A stretch of DNA of 64,000 nucleotides, from the NCBI GenBank assembly GCA_030407085.1, contig JAQOWT010000010.1, positions 1 to 64,000 on the forward strand. Direction: 5' to 3'. The notes below the pieces were generated by a model that worked only from the letters and a program-made list of their open reading frames with translations, had not been told where the DNA came from and did not search any database. Made by a program: the position numbers and the translations under genes. Each line of letters opens with the position of its first letter. Position 1 is the stretch's first letter. Shown here piece by piece: positions 44,541-57,238 of the stretch. Source of the stretch: Trichopria drosophilae (Eukaryota; Arthropoda; Insecta; Hymenoptera; Diapriidae).

Positions 44541-46869
44541 AGAAATCCAACAAAAATTAAAATGATTAATATGTGTAATAAATTAACCGTTTAAAATTAT
44601 ATGGGCAAATCCGCGAAACCTTTGAATTTTGAGTGATAAAATCAAAAAAGTTTTATGTGTTAAGCACATTATTGGAATTTTTATATGTTATCATATAGAT
44701 TAAGAGGTAACAAATGACGCAGTGTGCTTCACTTTTTAAGCAACGCTGAAGAGTGAAAATTATCATCTGAGAATTTTTATGTTAGTGATCTTAATGCTTA
44801 AAATTTAGAGGAGACGTTCGCCATTTTGGAGCTGCTATTTTGAAGCCGCCATATTGAATTTCGAAAACCTGAACACTAACTGAACTGCACATCAAGAAAG
44901 TGCTTTCATTTGAGAAATTGCTACATACGATTATCAATTTGAATGTAAAATTTATAATTAAAAAGAACTGAACTGATACAATTTTTGCATTGGTATAAAT
45001 TCAGATACATGTTGGCTTGAGAATTATGTACGTTGAATAAAATATAACAAATATCATGTTTTTAGATAGAAATTTATTACACAATTACATTTTAGTACGT
45101 TTCCGGGTTGGACCAGCTTTAACAAAGCAGTTTTTTTATTACTGGTAGGTTTAGACTTTTTCTTTATTGTTATTGTAAGTATCCTTATCAATAGACCAGC
45201 TGTGCGGTTCTAAGGAAAAGTGATCACATTACACGTGCAAACTTTTTGCATCTTCTGGTAATCAGAGACCCGAAAACCCTCGAGTTAAAAATTTTAAGCA
45301 ATTATCACGAAAAACATTGCCAATAATGAATTTCTTCGAAAAAACCGGAATTTTTTCATATTTTTTTATTTATACTACCTAAACAATAAGCAATAATGCC
45401 TTCTTAGCCATTTATATATATTATTTTATCACTAAACTTACAGAAAATCGTAAAAAATGACATGAATGCGTTAACTGGAATTTTAATAATGTAAAATCAA
45501 AGAAAACTTTATTTACCATCGCGATACAAAGGGTTAAAAACATTATTAGATGTTAGCGTTTTGATGTTACCTCTATTTTGCGCTTTTCAAACGATCACAC
45601 AAGTTGCAAATAATGTTCATTTTCAATTGACGGCATGCCATTGAAAAATGACCATTATTTTAACCAGTTACGCAAGTGCTTTTTAACTGCAAGCATATAT
45701 TTTTTTTACTTCTCTCGTGAGCACCTTCTTAAATGACGTCTGGATTTCCTCCTTTTTCTGTGTATAAAATTATTATTTTTGACTCGTAACGATTAAAGAT
45801 ATGCTGCGAGTGCAATAAGTGAAAAATGAACTACATTGTTTTTTTGAAAAAATGAGGGACACATTTTAAAGGCACTCTTTTCAGCCTTTCTGTAAAGGGC
45901 ACATAGCTTTATAAGGGTGCAAATTCTTTGTTTTTTTGTCTATTAGTACATGTAAAAAATTCAGACAGATTAAAGAAACGCTGAAATCGCTACAGGACCA
46001 AACGGGAATAAAAATTACTGTAGGTACACTTTATTTTAGGCGTTTTTAGTAGGCGTTAGTTAGGCGTTTTAGTATGAATTTCGTACTTTTATCTCATCAG
46101 TGATGCATTACATATATTGGTCGATATATTTGGACCATACTTAACAATGTTGACCAGTTTAAACCCAGAAAAATAAAATAAAAATGCTCAAAAATACACA
46201 GTGACACGAAATTTAAAGGTTTAGCAGATTTGTCCATATATCAGTGTATTTAACCGAACTGAAAAATAAGACAAACATATTGTATTTGCAGTATTTTATA
46301 ACTTTTTAGTTGTTTAACTTTAAAAAAATACCAAAACTATGTACTTTTCGCTTGTTTCCTTAAAAAACAAAAAAAAAATATCCTAATAATGAAATGTTCT
46401 TCGAATTTGAGGAGTTATATCTTGGTACTTTTTTCAGATTTGTTTTGTTTAAATTACTAAAGTTTCTAAAAAATGTGCATTCCTTGATGAATTCTACACT
46501 GAGAGAAAAAAAATAGTGAAATCTACTAAAAAATGACTATCTTGTGTAGTAAATGGACGGGATAAATATTGCCCATCGTAAAATGAACTATCATTTGTAG
46601 TAAGAGGTTATACTAACAGAAATGCAGTGAAAATTAATGACCAAAAGTCATTTCTACGATTTTCTATAGTAAGATATCGTATTTTTATCGCGTCAAAATA
46701 CCTGCTGTTATACGGAAGGCGATAAATTCAGAAAATACATTTAATATTAATAATTTAATTAAATTTAAAGTGCACTAAAAATGATATGCACTTTTAAACA
46801 CATTATTTTTAACTTTTAATGATATTCCAATCCATAATAAAATTTAAAAATCCACAATAAAGTTTATTC
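44541..46869. other. AT-rich stretch without a gene
   Basis: No exon or RNA gene seen. The part 46740-46869 repeats 30020-30180 in the same orientation (GATATGCACTTTTAAACACA). A CACTGAGAGAAAAAAA phrase near 46498 resembles the ACCGAGAGAAAAATTT near 58922. CCATTTTGGAGC and CCGCCATATTGAA phrases near 44822-44870 recall the foldback at 9105. Confidence 0.4.
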
Positions 46870-48500
46870 GAGAATTTAAAAAACTTTAGATTTTTACTAT
46901 TGAAGAGTAGAAAACTACTAATTCTATTTGTGAATAAGTAGCCCATTTTAAATGTCAAAAAGTCATTTTCTTTACATTACAGACAGAATATTAGACAATA
47001 TTAGGAGAATGAAATGAGAAAAGTAAACAGACGCAGTTTTCCATTATACAATCTAAGTGATTTGTACTATTAAAAAGATTATTTTACTAGTAAAAACTTA
47101 ACCATACTATTCAAAATTCTAATAGAGGCTTTAACTAATGAACACGATAAAACCAATGTTTTCTAATCTCTATTCTATGAAGATATTGCGAGTTATGTAC
47201 AGTTAAACAAGCCCAGTAGAAATGGTAGAATAGACATTTTCTAAAAAGCTATCCTTAAAATAAAACAATTTTTTTGGTTAATATATAGCAAATTTTTTGT
47301 TAATTAAAAGTAAATAATCCATAATTTTATTTATCAAAATAGAAAAAAAAAGAAAAAATATTGTATTTGCAATATTTTAGTTGCAATAGCAACGAAAATT
47401 ACAATCGGATTTCAAGAGATATAGCAATTGGGTGAAAAACAAAAAAGACTAACTCGACCAAACAATTTTTTAAAATTTACTTTACAGAACTTAATTTATA
47501 AAGAAAAATGAGGCCCAAAAGAATTTTGGTCGATTGTTGCTATTGCAATTGAATGTACCTCAAAATCACATCGGTGCCTCCTTTTAAATCAAATAACAAT
47601 GCGCCCAAATTGTTAAATGTTTTATAAATTTCAGTTTGGTTAAATAACATGACAGATAATTTATTTTTATTTAATACAAATATTTTATTTATTAAACAAA
47701 AAAAGAAAGTTTTTCATTTAAAGGATAGCTTTTTAGAAAATGTCTACTGTGCAAATTCTTCTAATCTTGTTTAACATTACATAAGTAGACATTTTTTTAT
47801 AGCAAGTACAGATGACTCGAAAACATTTGTTTTATCGTCTTCATAAAACACAAAATAAATAGGGTTTTTAATAGTATGACAGAATTGGTTAATAGTATGC
47901 AAATTATTGAGTTTGTGTAACAGAATACTGTGTCTACTAACTTTTTATATCTCAATGCCTGCATTTTCCTAACACTGTTTAACATTCTGTCTGCAATACT
48001 AAAAAAATTACTTTTGAAATTGTAAATTGAGCTATTTATTCACAAATAGAATTGATATTTATTTACTCTTCAATAATAAAAATCATTACTGATTCAATTA
48101 GTCTCCTTCGATCAACTTTTCACGTACATAGTTTTTACTAATTTAGGAGAATATTAATAAGTTGACATATAAACGCTCAAGAGTTTGTAAGTTTTATTTT
48201 TATTTAAACCATAACTTTAGTCAAGAAAATAGGACAATTTCAACACAATTCCAAATAAAAATATTTTCGAGGTCCTTCTTCAAGACGCCGGGGTTAAAAT
48301 TTAATTCAATGAAATATATGAACTATTGACGAAAGTTGCAAAAAACAAATGAAGCTTAGAATTTATTAAGCAATGCATTAACATTTTTTCAGAATTTTTC
48401 ATAAACTTTAGTAATTTCAAACAAAATTAATAATAGTTTTTTACAATATCACAAAAAAAAATGAAAAAAGTCCCTGGATATAATAACTCCATAAATTCTA
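46870..48500. repeat. Long palindromic repeat, uninterrupted copy
   Basis: Inverted copy of 57245-58570, and its right extension 48290-48500 is the inverted copy of 51640-51810. Its own two ends are diverged inverted copies of each other (ACAGACAGAATATTAGACAA and CAGACAGAATGTTAAACA, TTAGTAAAAACTATGTA). It shows what the right-hand copy looked like before the Tigger and foldback insertions. No transposase ORF. Confidence 0.8.
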
Positions 48501-49600
48501 CGAACTTTTCATTATTGGCATATTTTGGAAAATTTTAATTATTAATTTAAAAGGTCCAGAAAATTTTTTAAATAAATTTTCATTGAGGACACTGTTCTTC
48601 AGAATGTTTTTTTAAAATTGCAACTAAATCGCAATGTCCTGATACTAAATTTACAAATTTAAGATTTTTGAAACTTTTAATATTTTTTAATCACATTTAA
48701 TTATGAATTATTTACTCGCGTTGTAAATGTATAACTTGTGCTACTGACACGCGTGTAACAAAAAATGTTTGTAAACTCTATAATAACAAAACAGCATGCC
48801 AACATATTTTTTTAAACTTCGAAAAAAGTATGCAAACAAACATGACTTTTTCAAAGGCAGCTTCGTCCATCCAAGATTGATTTTGAAAAGGGCAAGAATT
48901 AAAAAGGGTTTATTTTTTACTTAAACTGAGTTGCAATTAAAATATTGAATTCGAATTTTTCTTTAAAATAAAATAAAATAAAATTTGAATCCATTAAATT
49001 ACCATTAAAAATGAACTATTTATGTTAATAAATTTAAAATCTGAAACATTTTCAACATTAACACATAGTCGTTCTTACTTTTCCGATTGTGATTAAACTT
49101 AATAAATTTCTATATAAAAATTAGAATTGAATATTTGTTTAGTTCTCGTTTCGTGATTTTTGAATCCAATTTAACTACAAATTATTAATTATCAGGCCTT
49201 TACGACCAAAGTCAATCATTTATTTAATTAACTTTTGTTGTTAAATTTAATTAACAGATGACGAAATTTTGTTTTCCTTAATTCTTAACAATTAAATTGT
49301 TAAGACGTTAATTATTGAAAATGTTGCAATAAATATATTTTTAATTTTGGTAGTTAAGAATTTTAGGGACACTTTTACTTTCCGAATAAACAATAAATAA
49401 ATACATTTTTTAATGCAAAAATTAGTTGTACATTTTTACACTAAATTACTTACTCATGTCAAGAATTTTAATGTACAACAAATAATGAGTACAGATTCAA
49501 AATCGCTTTACTTATACAAAACGAATTTCAAGATCCATACAGAAAATTAGCATTTATAACATACGTTTTTAGAGAATCTGCTATTTTCAAATAAAAAATG
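48501..49600. other. AT-rich repeat-derived stretch
   Basis: Contains the second direct repeat copy (49270-49500, partner of 44250-44540). Nothing coding was recognised. Confidence 0.45.
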
Positions 49601-50178
49601 TTACTGAACAAAAATTTCTTAGAATTAGTAAAAGAATAAGGTGACATTTTTACAGAACTTTTTGAACATTTTCTAATTTTTCAAAATTTGAGGATTTCAA
49701 TTCTAAAAAAAATTGAGCGTATTCATTGATCAATTGTAAGAACTTTTTGTTTTGTAACATTTTTTCCTAAAGTCTATCGTTTTCGAATAAAAAATTCCTG
49801 AAATTTTCGTTGATTTTTTTGTGTTTGAGCCCCCATTTTGGATGCTTTATATTCAAAATGGACATAGGCACATCGTAAAATTTAAGGCTCGAGACCACGA
49901 TTTCTTTACCCTTCACAGGAATTCTGAAACGATTTCAATGTAAAAAGACGAAATAAAAAAAAGTTCATTTGAAAAATGCATGTTCTTTTTTGGAAAAAAT
50001 CGCATATAGTTTTTCACTGTCTTATTTTATGAAAAATCTGATAGCAGATTCTGAAAGTTCAGTTAATTTTACGTCAGATACGCCTTATGCCCAATTTTGT
50101 ACAACATTTTTTTTACATAAAAAAAAAAAACGTTAAAAATTGTTGTGAAAAAATGTTCATTCGGGACTTAATAGGTTA
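49600..50178. repeat. Half copy of the TTAACCCATTAA palindrome family (inverted)
   Basis: Runs from TTACTGAACAAAAATTTCTT through GTGTTTGAGCCCCCATTTTG to the terminus TTCATTCGGGACTTAATAGG then TTAA. It is the counterpart of the right arm of 14104-15516. Confidence 0.55.
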
Positions 50179-50639
50179 ACGTATTTCCAATTTGTTTTTA
50201 CTCTTAGGTTTTGCTGTGATTATCTTATCAGTGATCGGTTTAAATAAAAGATTTTGTGAACTAGAAACGAAAAATAAAAATATAAAAATTTTACATTGAA
50301 GAATGATTAAATGAGAATCGCTTTATGCGTTAATGTAATGTGCCACCGCATAAATATGAGGCAAACATCGAATCATCAGATATCAATATTAATAATAATT
50401 TTTTTAAATTCACTTGCTCATCTTTAATTCAAAGTTAATTGTGAATATAAAATTAGTAGCAAGTGTTATTTTTCATTCAAATTAAATGCGCCAGATTGAT
50501 CTGTTAGGGGCCATTCCTTTTGGGGCGTCTAACCTTTTTCAGGATTATCGATTGTCTTAGATTTTGTAGCAAATTCTAGAATTTTGTTTATATTGTACTA
50601 GACATTACCGTTCTCAGTAGGTAAATCTGTCTGAATAAA

Positions 50640-50790
50640 ATAATACAAATTCTTGATTGTTGGTGTCTTTTCATGAGGGAAAAGTCAGGCGCCGAATATG
50701 TCGGCAGAATAGCAGAAATACGGATTATGTGTCGTCACACAGACAGCAAATATGCTAGAAATTCTTCCCTGCCGACTGTTCTCACCTATT
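50640..50790 (+). repeat. Diverged fragment of the 55533-57238 foldback terminus
   Basis: GAGGGAAAAGTCAGGCG, ATATGTCGGCAGAA, GTGTCGTCACACA and CTGCCGACTGTTCTCACC follow in the same order as in 55570-55670. It is an older, partial relative of that element. Confidence 0.6.
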
Positions 50791-51812
50791 TTGAGAAGCT
50801 CAAATGTAACATCGATGTTAGATATTTTTCTTGCTAAGAATTATATAAGAATTATTTCTAAAAAACATTTAAATTATATAATTATAACACATTTTTTTAA
50901 AATAAAATACCAAAAGGACAATTTTGAGAGCAAATGCTGATTACAGACGAAAATTTAAAATCGCCTCTTATTTCGGATGCCATTGCCTGTTTACTTTTTG
51001 TATTTGGAGTTTAAAAGGTATCTAGTAAGTTTTCAGCATTTTATTTTTTTTGAGTCGCGGATCAGAAATCCACGCTTAACTTTTTGAAATGATATATGTC
51101 GAACAAACATACAAAATATCCTCGATCTGGACGTCTGCTGGTTTTGGCAATTTTTTAGCCATTGATTTCGAATAAGAGAACATAATCCGAACCTGACTGA
51201 AAATTGTAACACATTTCAAGTGTATAAAACATTTTGACTATAGATTATATAATTAAATTAGAGCTGAATAAATAAGCTATTTCAATAATGTCATATATAA
51301 ATATTGAAATTTTCGCAGTGTTTTTTATAAAAACAATTATTGAAAATATCCTTACATACACATTCAAGATAATAAACGTTTTATGATTCTCGTCGCGAGA
51401 AGATAGGAACTAAAAAGACTACAATTGTTTAATAAACGTATATTATAAACATGAGGTATAGAAATGGAATAACTACATCACATATCCATGAAATTTTAAC
51501 TTTTGTACTGCCCAGTGTTTCGAGGCATGTACCACAAAAAATTTGATACATTAATACAATAAAATATTACTACCTATATGTTCGAATTGAGAAAATATTT
51601 CCTAAATACGCCAAAAATGAAAAATTTTAGAATTTATGGAGTTATTATATCCAGGGACTTTTTTCATTTTTTTTTTGTGATATTTTAAAAAACTATTATT
51701 AATTTTGTTTGAAATTACTAAAGTTTATGAAAAATTCTGAAAAAATGTTAATGCATTGCTTAATCAATTCTAAGCTTCATTTGTTTTTTGCAACTTTCGC
51801 CAATAGTTCATA
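50791..51812. other. Non-coding stretch left of the Tigger element
   Basis: AT-rich with no recognised gene. Its last part, 51640-51812, is the inverted copy of 48290-48500 and forms the left flank of the Tigger insertion, including the target TA at 51811-51812. Confidence 0.5.
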
Positions 51813-52042
51813 CAGTAGAGCCGCGATATATCGATCATCACGGTTCCGCGCTTCCCCTCATCGCTTTGATATATCGACCATGAGAGGGGAATTAACTCTT
51901 CCCCTTCTCTTATCTTTTACGGCAGTCTGCTCGAGCAGGGGGCGGAGCTAAATGAGTAGCCAAAGCGCGGTAGAATCCAAATTCATTGGTATCAGTTTGT
52001 ATTGACGTTCAACGACATATTCGTAAAACCTACATCGAGTTT

Positions 52043-52138
52043 TCTTGTTATATCTTGTTATATTGTTATTGTTGGAATCTTGTTGTATTGTTACATTGTT
52101 ATTGTTGGAATCTTGTTATATTGTTATATTGTTATTTT
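52043..52138 (+). repeat. Minisatellite in the Tigger 5' region
   Basis: Three or more imperfect units built from TTGTTATTGTTGGAATCTTG, just before the transposase start. Confidence 0.7.
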
Positions 52139-52155
52139 GAACAATTTGTTCAATC

Positions 52156-52189
52156 ATGTCTGCTGAAAATCTGGATCCAAATATTCGTG
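52156..52189 (+). CDS. Tigger transposase exon 1
   Basis: ATG at 52156 encodes MSAENLDPNIR and one further base, then a donor G|GTAATTG. A 68 bp intron ends TTACATTTGTAG at 52257. Joining restores a glutamate codon (G + AG) and extends the transposase N-terminus through EEKPKRANLTYAQKVEIL, which is the first helix of the CENP-B/psq-type DNA-binding domain. This makes the exon needed for DNA binding and the start far better than the non-ATG start downstream. Confidence 0.75.
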
Positions 52190-52257
52190 GTAATTGTTTA
52201 AGCAGTTATAATTTATAAAATTGTAACTATTTTTTATAATATGATTTACATTTGTAG

Positions 52258-53888
52258 AGGAAAAACCGAAACGGGCAAACTTAACCTATGCGCAAAAAGT
52301 GGAAATTCTTAGGAAGTTGGATCAAGGTGCCAAGCAACAGGATCTTGCTACTCTGTATGGCACTGGAAGATCAACGATCAGTGGAATTTTGAAAAATCGA
52401 AATGATATATTAAAAAAATATGAAATTCTTCATGGTAAACATCCGAATAAGGAATCAAAGAGATTTTCCAAGGTCGAGGAATCATTACTCGAAGAAATAT
52501 TGTTTAGCTGGTTCTGTCAACAACGAGATGCAGGCATTCCAATATCTGGAAACCTCTTACAAGAGAATGCCTTAACAATTCATGAAAATCTCTATGGCAA
52601 AGATAAATTTACAGCCAGCAGTGGATGGGTTCACAATTTTAAAAAAAGACATAACATACGCCAAATTGGAATTCACGGAGAAAAATTATCTGCTAATACC
52701 GAGGGAAGTGCAGAGTTTTGTCAAGAATTTCAAAAGTACATCGAGCAAGAAAATTTCGATCTGGAACATATTTACAATGCCGATGAGACAGGTCTAAATT
52801 GGAAAGCACTTCCGAACAAAACATTAGCTTCGAGGAATGAAAAAAATGTTGCAGGATTTAAGATCGCTAAAGATAGGGTAACAATCATGAATTGTTCTAA
52901 TGCCTCAGGCAAACACAAAATCCCTTTATTGATGATAGGGAAATACAAGACGCCAAGATGCTTGAAAGGAATTGATTCTTTACCAATCCATTATACGAAC
53001 CAAAAAAGTAGTTGGATGGATAAACATGTTTTTCTTATGTGGTACACTACAATTTTCCTTCCAGCAATTAAAAGTAAAATGCAAAGAGAAAATGAAAAAT
53101 TCTTGCTTTTGCTTGATAATGCTCCCTCTCATCCAAGTGCCGATGAACTTAATTTAATAGATCCTTGCTGCATTGTGAAATATTTGCCACCCAATGTCAC
53201 TGCTTTGATCCAACCCATGGATCAAGGAGTGATTGTGGCAATGAAGAGATTATATAAAAAATCATACCTTCGAGCATTTTTGATTGAAGATTCTGAGGAA
53301 ATAGAGGGAAAATATTTAAAATTTCTGAAAAGGTGGACTCTTCTAGACTGCATGAAGACTCTTTCCGTAGCGTGGGAAAATGTTACAGAGAGTACGTTAC
53401 GAAATGCATGGAAGAATCTTTTGGGCTTAAACATGACCTGTCCGGAAGAAAATACAATCAATGAAATTGCAGATTTGGCATCTTGTGCTATGCAAGTCTT
53501 GGTAACAAAAGATGACACTGTGCAATGGCTGGACAGCGACAATAATGATCCAGGTTGGGAGATCCAAAGTATCGAAGAGATCACAGCTCTTGTGACAAAT
53601 AACGGAATGAGAAATGTTGATGAATCCGAAGTAATTGAAAACGAAGAAATGGACATTGACGATGAACCTAATACATCTAATGAACATTCTATGGGATCAT
53701 GTGATATAGATATTTCAACAATGTCAACGACAGAAGCTTATCAAGCAGCTGGGAAACTGTACGACTGGTTAATGTATAGGTGGGACAGTACACCTGAAAA
53801 CCTGGTACAAGTGGGCAAAATAAAAGAAAATATCGCTGAAATTATAACTGCAGATAAAATGTATCAATTAAGAAATACTAACATGTAA
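52258..53888 (+). CDS. Tigger transposase exon 2
   Basis: Together with exon 1 this gives 554 residues. The N-terminal psq/CENP-B-like helix-turn-helix (YAQKVEILRKLDQGAKQQDL, TGRSTISGIL) is followed by a CENP-B-type second DNA-binding domain (SASSGWVHNFKKRH-like, here TASSGWVHNFKKRHNI). The DDE nuclease has YNADETGL (Asp 1), LLLLDNAPSHPS (Asp 2) and ALIQPMDQGVI (Asp 3), with 34 residues between the second and third Asp. An acidic C-terminus precedes TAA at 53886-53888, and AATAAA lies about 25 bases later. The full set of catalytic residues and the open frame suggest recent activity. The minus-strand ORFs are shadows. Confidence 0.93.
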
Positions 53889-55440
53889 TTCCCTTTTATG
53901 ATTTTCTTTCAATAAACGTTTTTCATTAAATAGCTTGAGTATTTGTATATTTTAATCGATGATAAAATGTATTCATACAATATTGTTCAATGAAGTTCAC
54001 ATTTGTATTTAACGTAAAATTGTTCATACTTCATTGAAACATATACATATATTTCATTAAGAAGTTTAATCTTGAGAACACTCATTGATAGGAGTAGAGG
54101 ATTTTGACAGGAGCACAGTTTAGGAATCATATTGACTGTGCATTATATGTACATGTGTTTCAAAATTGTTATGAAGTACATTTTTATTTTAGATAAGATT
54201 TTAGAAAATCGTATTGATCAATCACAATCGTATCAAAGTTCTTGAATATAAGTCGAATTAAATGATTTGAATCTTGAGATTTTTCAATGCGAAAGTTTAA
54301 TCACTTTATAAAATCACATTGATCTCATTTTGTATATTCAATAGTTGCATTCAGCCGATAACACTAACCGGGATAATGTCGATATTATAAACGAACCAGA
54401 AGGATATATTCTTAGTTAGTTTTGAGATCTGAATGCGATCACTCCTAATAAATCGCATGAATAGTACTTAACTGAAGTAATGAAACATGAAAAAGTAATC
54501 GAATTAGAGTCACAGATATGTACTATATTAAAACTTTAAAATTGTTTTAATATTATGGCACTTTGAAGCACATCGTGACCTTTTAAGGTTTAATGGAACG
54601 TGTTATTTATGTCACAGATTCAGTACCAGTTTCTGCAAACTTCAGGTTTCTATTGATACTTAATAAGCACCGAATCTTATGACAAGATTGAATAAGGCTT
54701 TTGAAAACTAAATCGTAATGGGCTTTTCATAAGAATCTTTAGACTAAAATAAATCGATACGTTCTCACACTAAATTTATGTTATTAAACACCAATTCACA
54801 ATATCATTCTACGCAAAAATGTCCTGTAAATATTTATTAACAAAAAACATGCTAAACCGAGGCTTGATGTCTCCAAATTTCACAGCAACATTGCGACTAA
54901 GGGAAAAGTGAACATAGAGAACTAAAGTCACTATAAACTCAGTACCAAAATGCAGATTTAGGATTTAGTAGTAATTAATCGAGAAGATGCTTATTTTATA
55001 TAAAAGTATTACTTTTACGTTTTTGGATGGTTTAACTCCATAGCATTGAAAAGTGTAAACACGTTCATTTACCTACAAAAAGGCATTTTTATTTTGCAAA
55101 TAAGTACCTTCTCGAATAATTTATGTCTCCTGAATCGTAAATTTACAATTTGGTGTTGAATTTTAAGAGATAAAATTTTACATAGTTAGCTTTATTCTAC
55201 CGATAATATTTACATACACTTTTAGGTTAAGTACGGTTTCTGACGTTCGTGCCGTACATACATATATGTATTTACATAAACCGGCGAAACGGCCGGACTG
55301 GGCCGGACTGGCGGAACTGGGCGTTGATTGGCTGGGATAATGCGGAACCAATGGAGGTAGAGGGAGTAGATTCAGAAGGTTCGTGGTCGATATATCAAAA
55401 GAAACTGCGTCCATATATCAAAGCGTCGATATGTCGAAGG
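53889..55440. other. Long 3' non-coding part of the Tigger element
   Basis: AT-rich to 55190, then a GC-rich patch near 55285-55370 (GGCCGGACTGGGCCGGACTG, a short tandem duplication) next to subterminal TCGATATATC motifs. No ORF or nested transposon borders recognised. Confidence 0.5.
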
Positions 55441-55532
55441 TCGATATATCGCGGCTCTACTGTATATAACTCTTGAGTGTTTATATGTCAACTTATTAAT
55501 ATTCTTCTGAATTAGTAAAAACTATGTAATCA

Positions 55533-57238
55533 CCCAGACAACCAGCTAGCTGCATATTGCCGCATATAAGGGGAAAATCAGGCGGACGATATGTCGGCAG
55601 AACTACGGAATATGCGTCATCACATATACAGCAAATTTGCTGGAAATTCTCACCTGCCGACTAGTCTGCGGCGATTCTGACGCATTTCTGCAGAAGAGAT
55701 TAAAAGGGTCGGCGAAGGGATTAAAGACGCATACAAACACGGAAGCCGCGTCGGTGAACCCCCACACATGTGCACGCATGCATGCTCGAGGCAAGCGCGA
55801 TAGGGGGCGATCGGCGTGACCTGCAGAGAGGGGGAGAACAGGAGAAGAGAGGTGACAGACGCAGCCATTTTCTCTCGTTTATCAAGTATCCAAACGTGTA
55901 AAAAATTTGAATTTTGGAGCAAGTCAGCGCAAAACTTGTTTCTTTCGGAAATCCTGAAGAATTAATTTAAGTTTTAATAAAATAACCTCCTAGCAATAAA
56001 AACTATTTACAATAATCATAAATTACGTCCAATTTGTCACAATTATAACGTCTATATTAGACTATAGACGAAACTCCAATTCTGTGAAAATGTGTAGATT
56101 GTGTGCAGCATTAAAAACAGTTGAAATTAAAAAAAATGCAGTTGCGATTAAAAATTGTAATTGTAAAAAAATGTAATAAGTTCGAAGTATTTGTGGAACT
56201 ATATTCGGAGTTTTAAAAACGATAAATTTAACATTTTATTAACAGATTAAATGTATTTAGTACCAAGTCTATATCTTCTTACGGTGTCATAGTATTATCC
56301 GAAACCTGGTTACATGCAGTTACGGATAAAGTTAATGTTGTCCCTGTATAAATGTCTGCAAACTTGGATACGAATCTCATTATAGAAATCACGCAAAATG
56401 ATGTTCTCAAAGAATGGGGTTCACCAGTAAAATTTTTGTATTATTTTTTATTATTTTAAATAATAATTTAGGTCATAAATAACACAAATAAAATCTAAAA
56501 AAACAATTAATTCATTAATTTGAGTATTTTATTTGCCAATTAAAAAACTAAAAACAGTTTCGTGTGACGTCACTATGCGGGTTCGGCCGTCAACTACATT
56601 TTTTTACAATTACAATTTTTAATCGCAACTGCATTTTTTTTAATTTCAACTGTTTTTAATGCTGCACACAATCTACACACTTTCACAGAATTGGAGTTTC
56701 GTCTATAGTCTAATATAGACGTTATAATTGTGACAAATTGGACGTAATTTATGATTATTATAAATAGTTTTTATTGCTAGGAGGTTATTTTATTAAAACT
56801 TAAATTAATTCTTCAGGATTTCCGAAAGAAACAAGTTTTGCGCTGACTTGCTCCAAAATTCAAATTTTTTACACGTTTGGATACTTGATAAACGAGAGAA
56901 AATGGCTGCGTCTGTCACCTCTCTTCTCCTGTTCTCCCCCTCTCTGCAGGTCACGCCGATCGCCCCCTATCGCGCTTGCCTCGAGCATGCATGCGTGCAC
57001 ATGTGTGGGGGTTCACCGACGCGGCTTCCGTGTTTGTATGCGTCTTTAATCCCTTCGCCGACCCTTTTAATCTCTTCTGCAGAAATGCGTCAGAATCGCC
57101 GCAGACTAGTCGGCAGGTGAGAATTTCCAGCAAATTTGCTGTATATGTGATGACGCATATTCCGTAGTTCTGCCGACATATCGTCCGCCTGATTTTCCCC
57201 TTATATGCGGCAATATGCAGCAGATCTGGCTGTCTGGG
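55533..57238. mobile_element. Long-arm foldback DNA element
   Basis: A 1706 bp unit with arms 55533-56175 and 56595-57238 that are almost perfect inverted copies, and a 419 bp centre. Termini are CCCAGACA and TGTCTGGG. It interrupts the long palindromic repeat: the neighbour without it reads ACTATGTAATCAAAAGGTG (inverted at 58600). A two-base CA duplication is possible, but the superfamily is unclear. The 90-residue ORF found in both arms (55650-55922 and 56848-57120) mirrors itself, since the arms are copies, and has no recognisable domain. Confidence 0.85.
56244..56351 (+). pseudogene. LINE endonuclease-like fragment in the foldback centre
   Basis: A 35-codon run reads RLNVFSTKSISSYGVIVLSE then TWLHAVTDKV, ending at TAA. 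It matches the start of non-LTR retrotransposon ORF2 endonucleases, where a region like LNxF...YDxIxLTETWL is usual and the Glu is catalytic. It is too short to be a gene and looks like captured debris. Confidence 0.45.

Larger units (their letters stand above)
51813..55462 (+). mobile_element. Tigger/pogo DNA transposon, apparently intact
   Basis: A 3650 bp element with perfect 22 bp inverted ends (CAGTAGAGCCGCGATATATC then GA) and a TA on each side (51811-51812 and 55463-55464), the target of the Tc1/mariner/pogo group. Inside the ends the TCGATATATC-type motif recurs several times, likely extra transposase sites. The transposase gene is open after removal of one intron. The 3' part, 53889-55440, is 1.5 kb without a gene, which is long for a Tigger. 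Confidence 0.92.

Noticed and set aside
47797..47985. 62-residue minus-strand ORF in the long palindromic repeat
   Set aside because: The related copies at 43930-44120 and 57400-57580 do not keep the frame open, and no domain is seen.
55650..55922. 90-residue ORF present in both foldback arms as a possible conserved gene
   Set aside because: It is duplicated only because the arms are inverted copies; overlapping ORFs on the other strand are equally open and no domain, splice or codon signal supports it.
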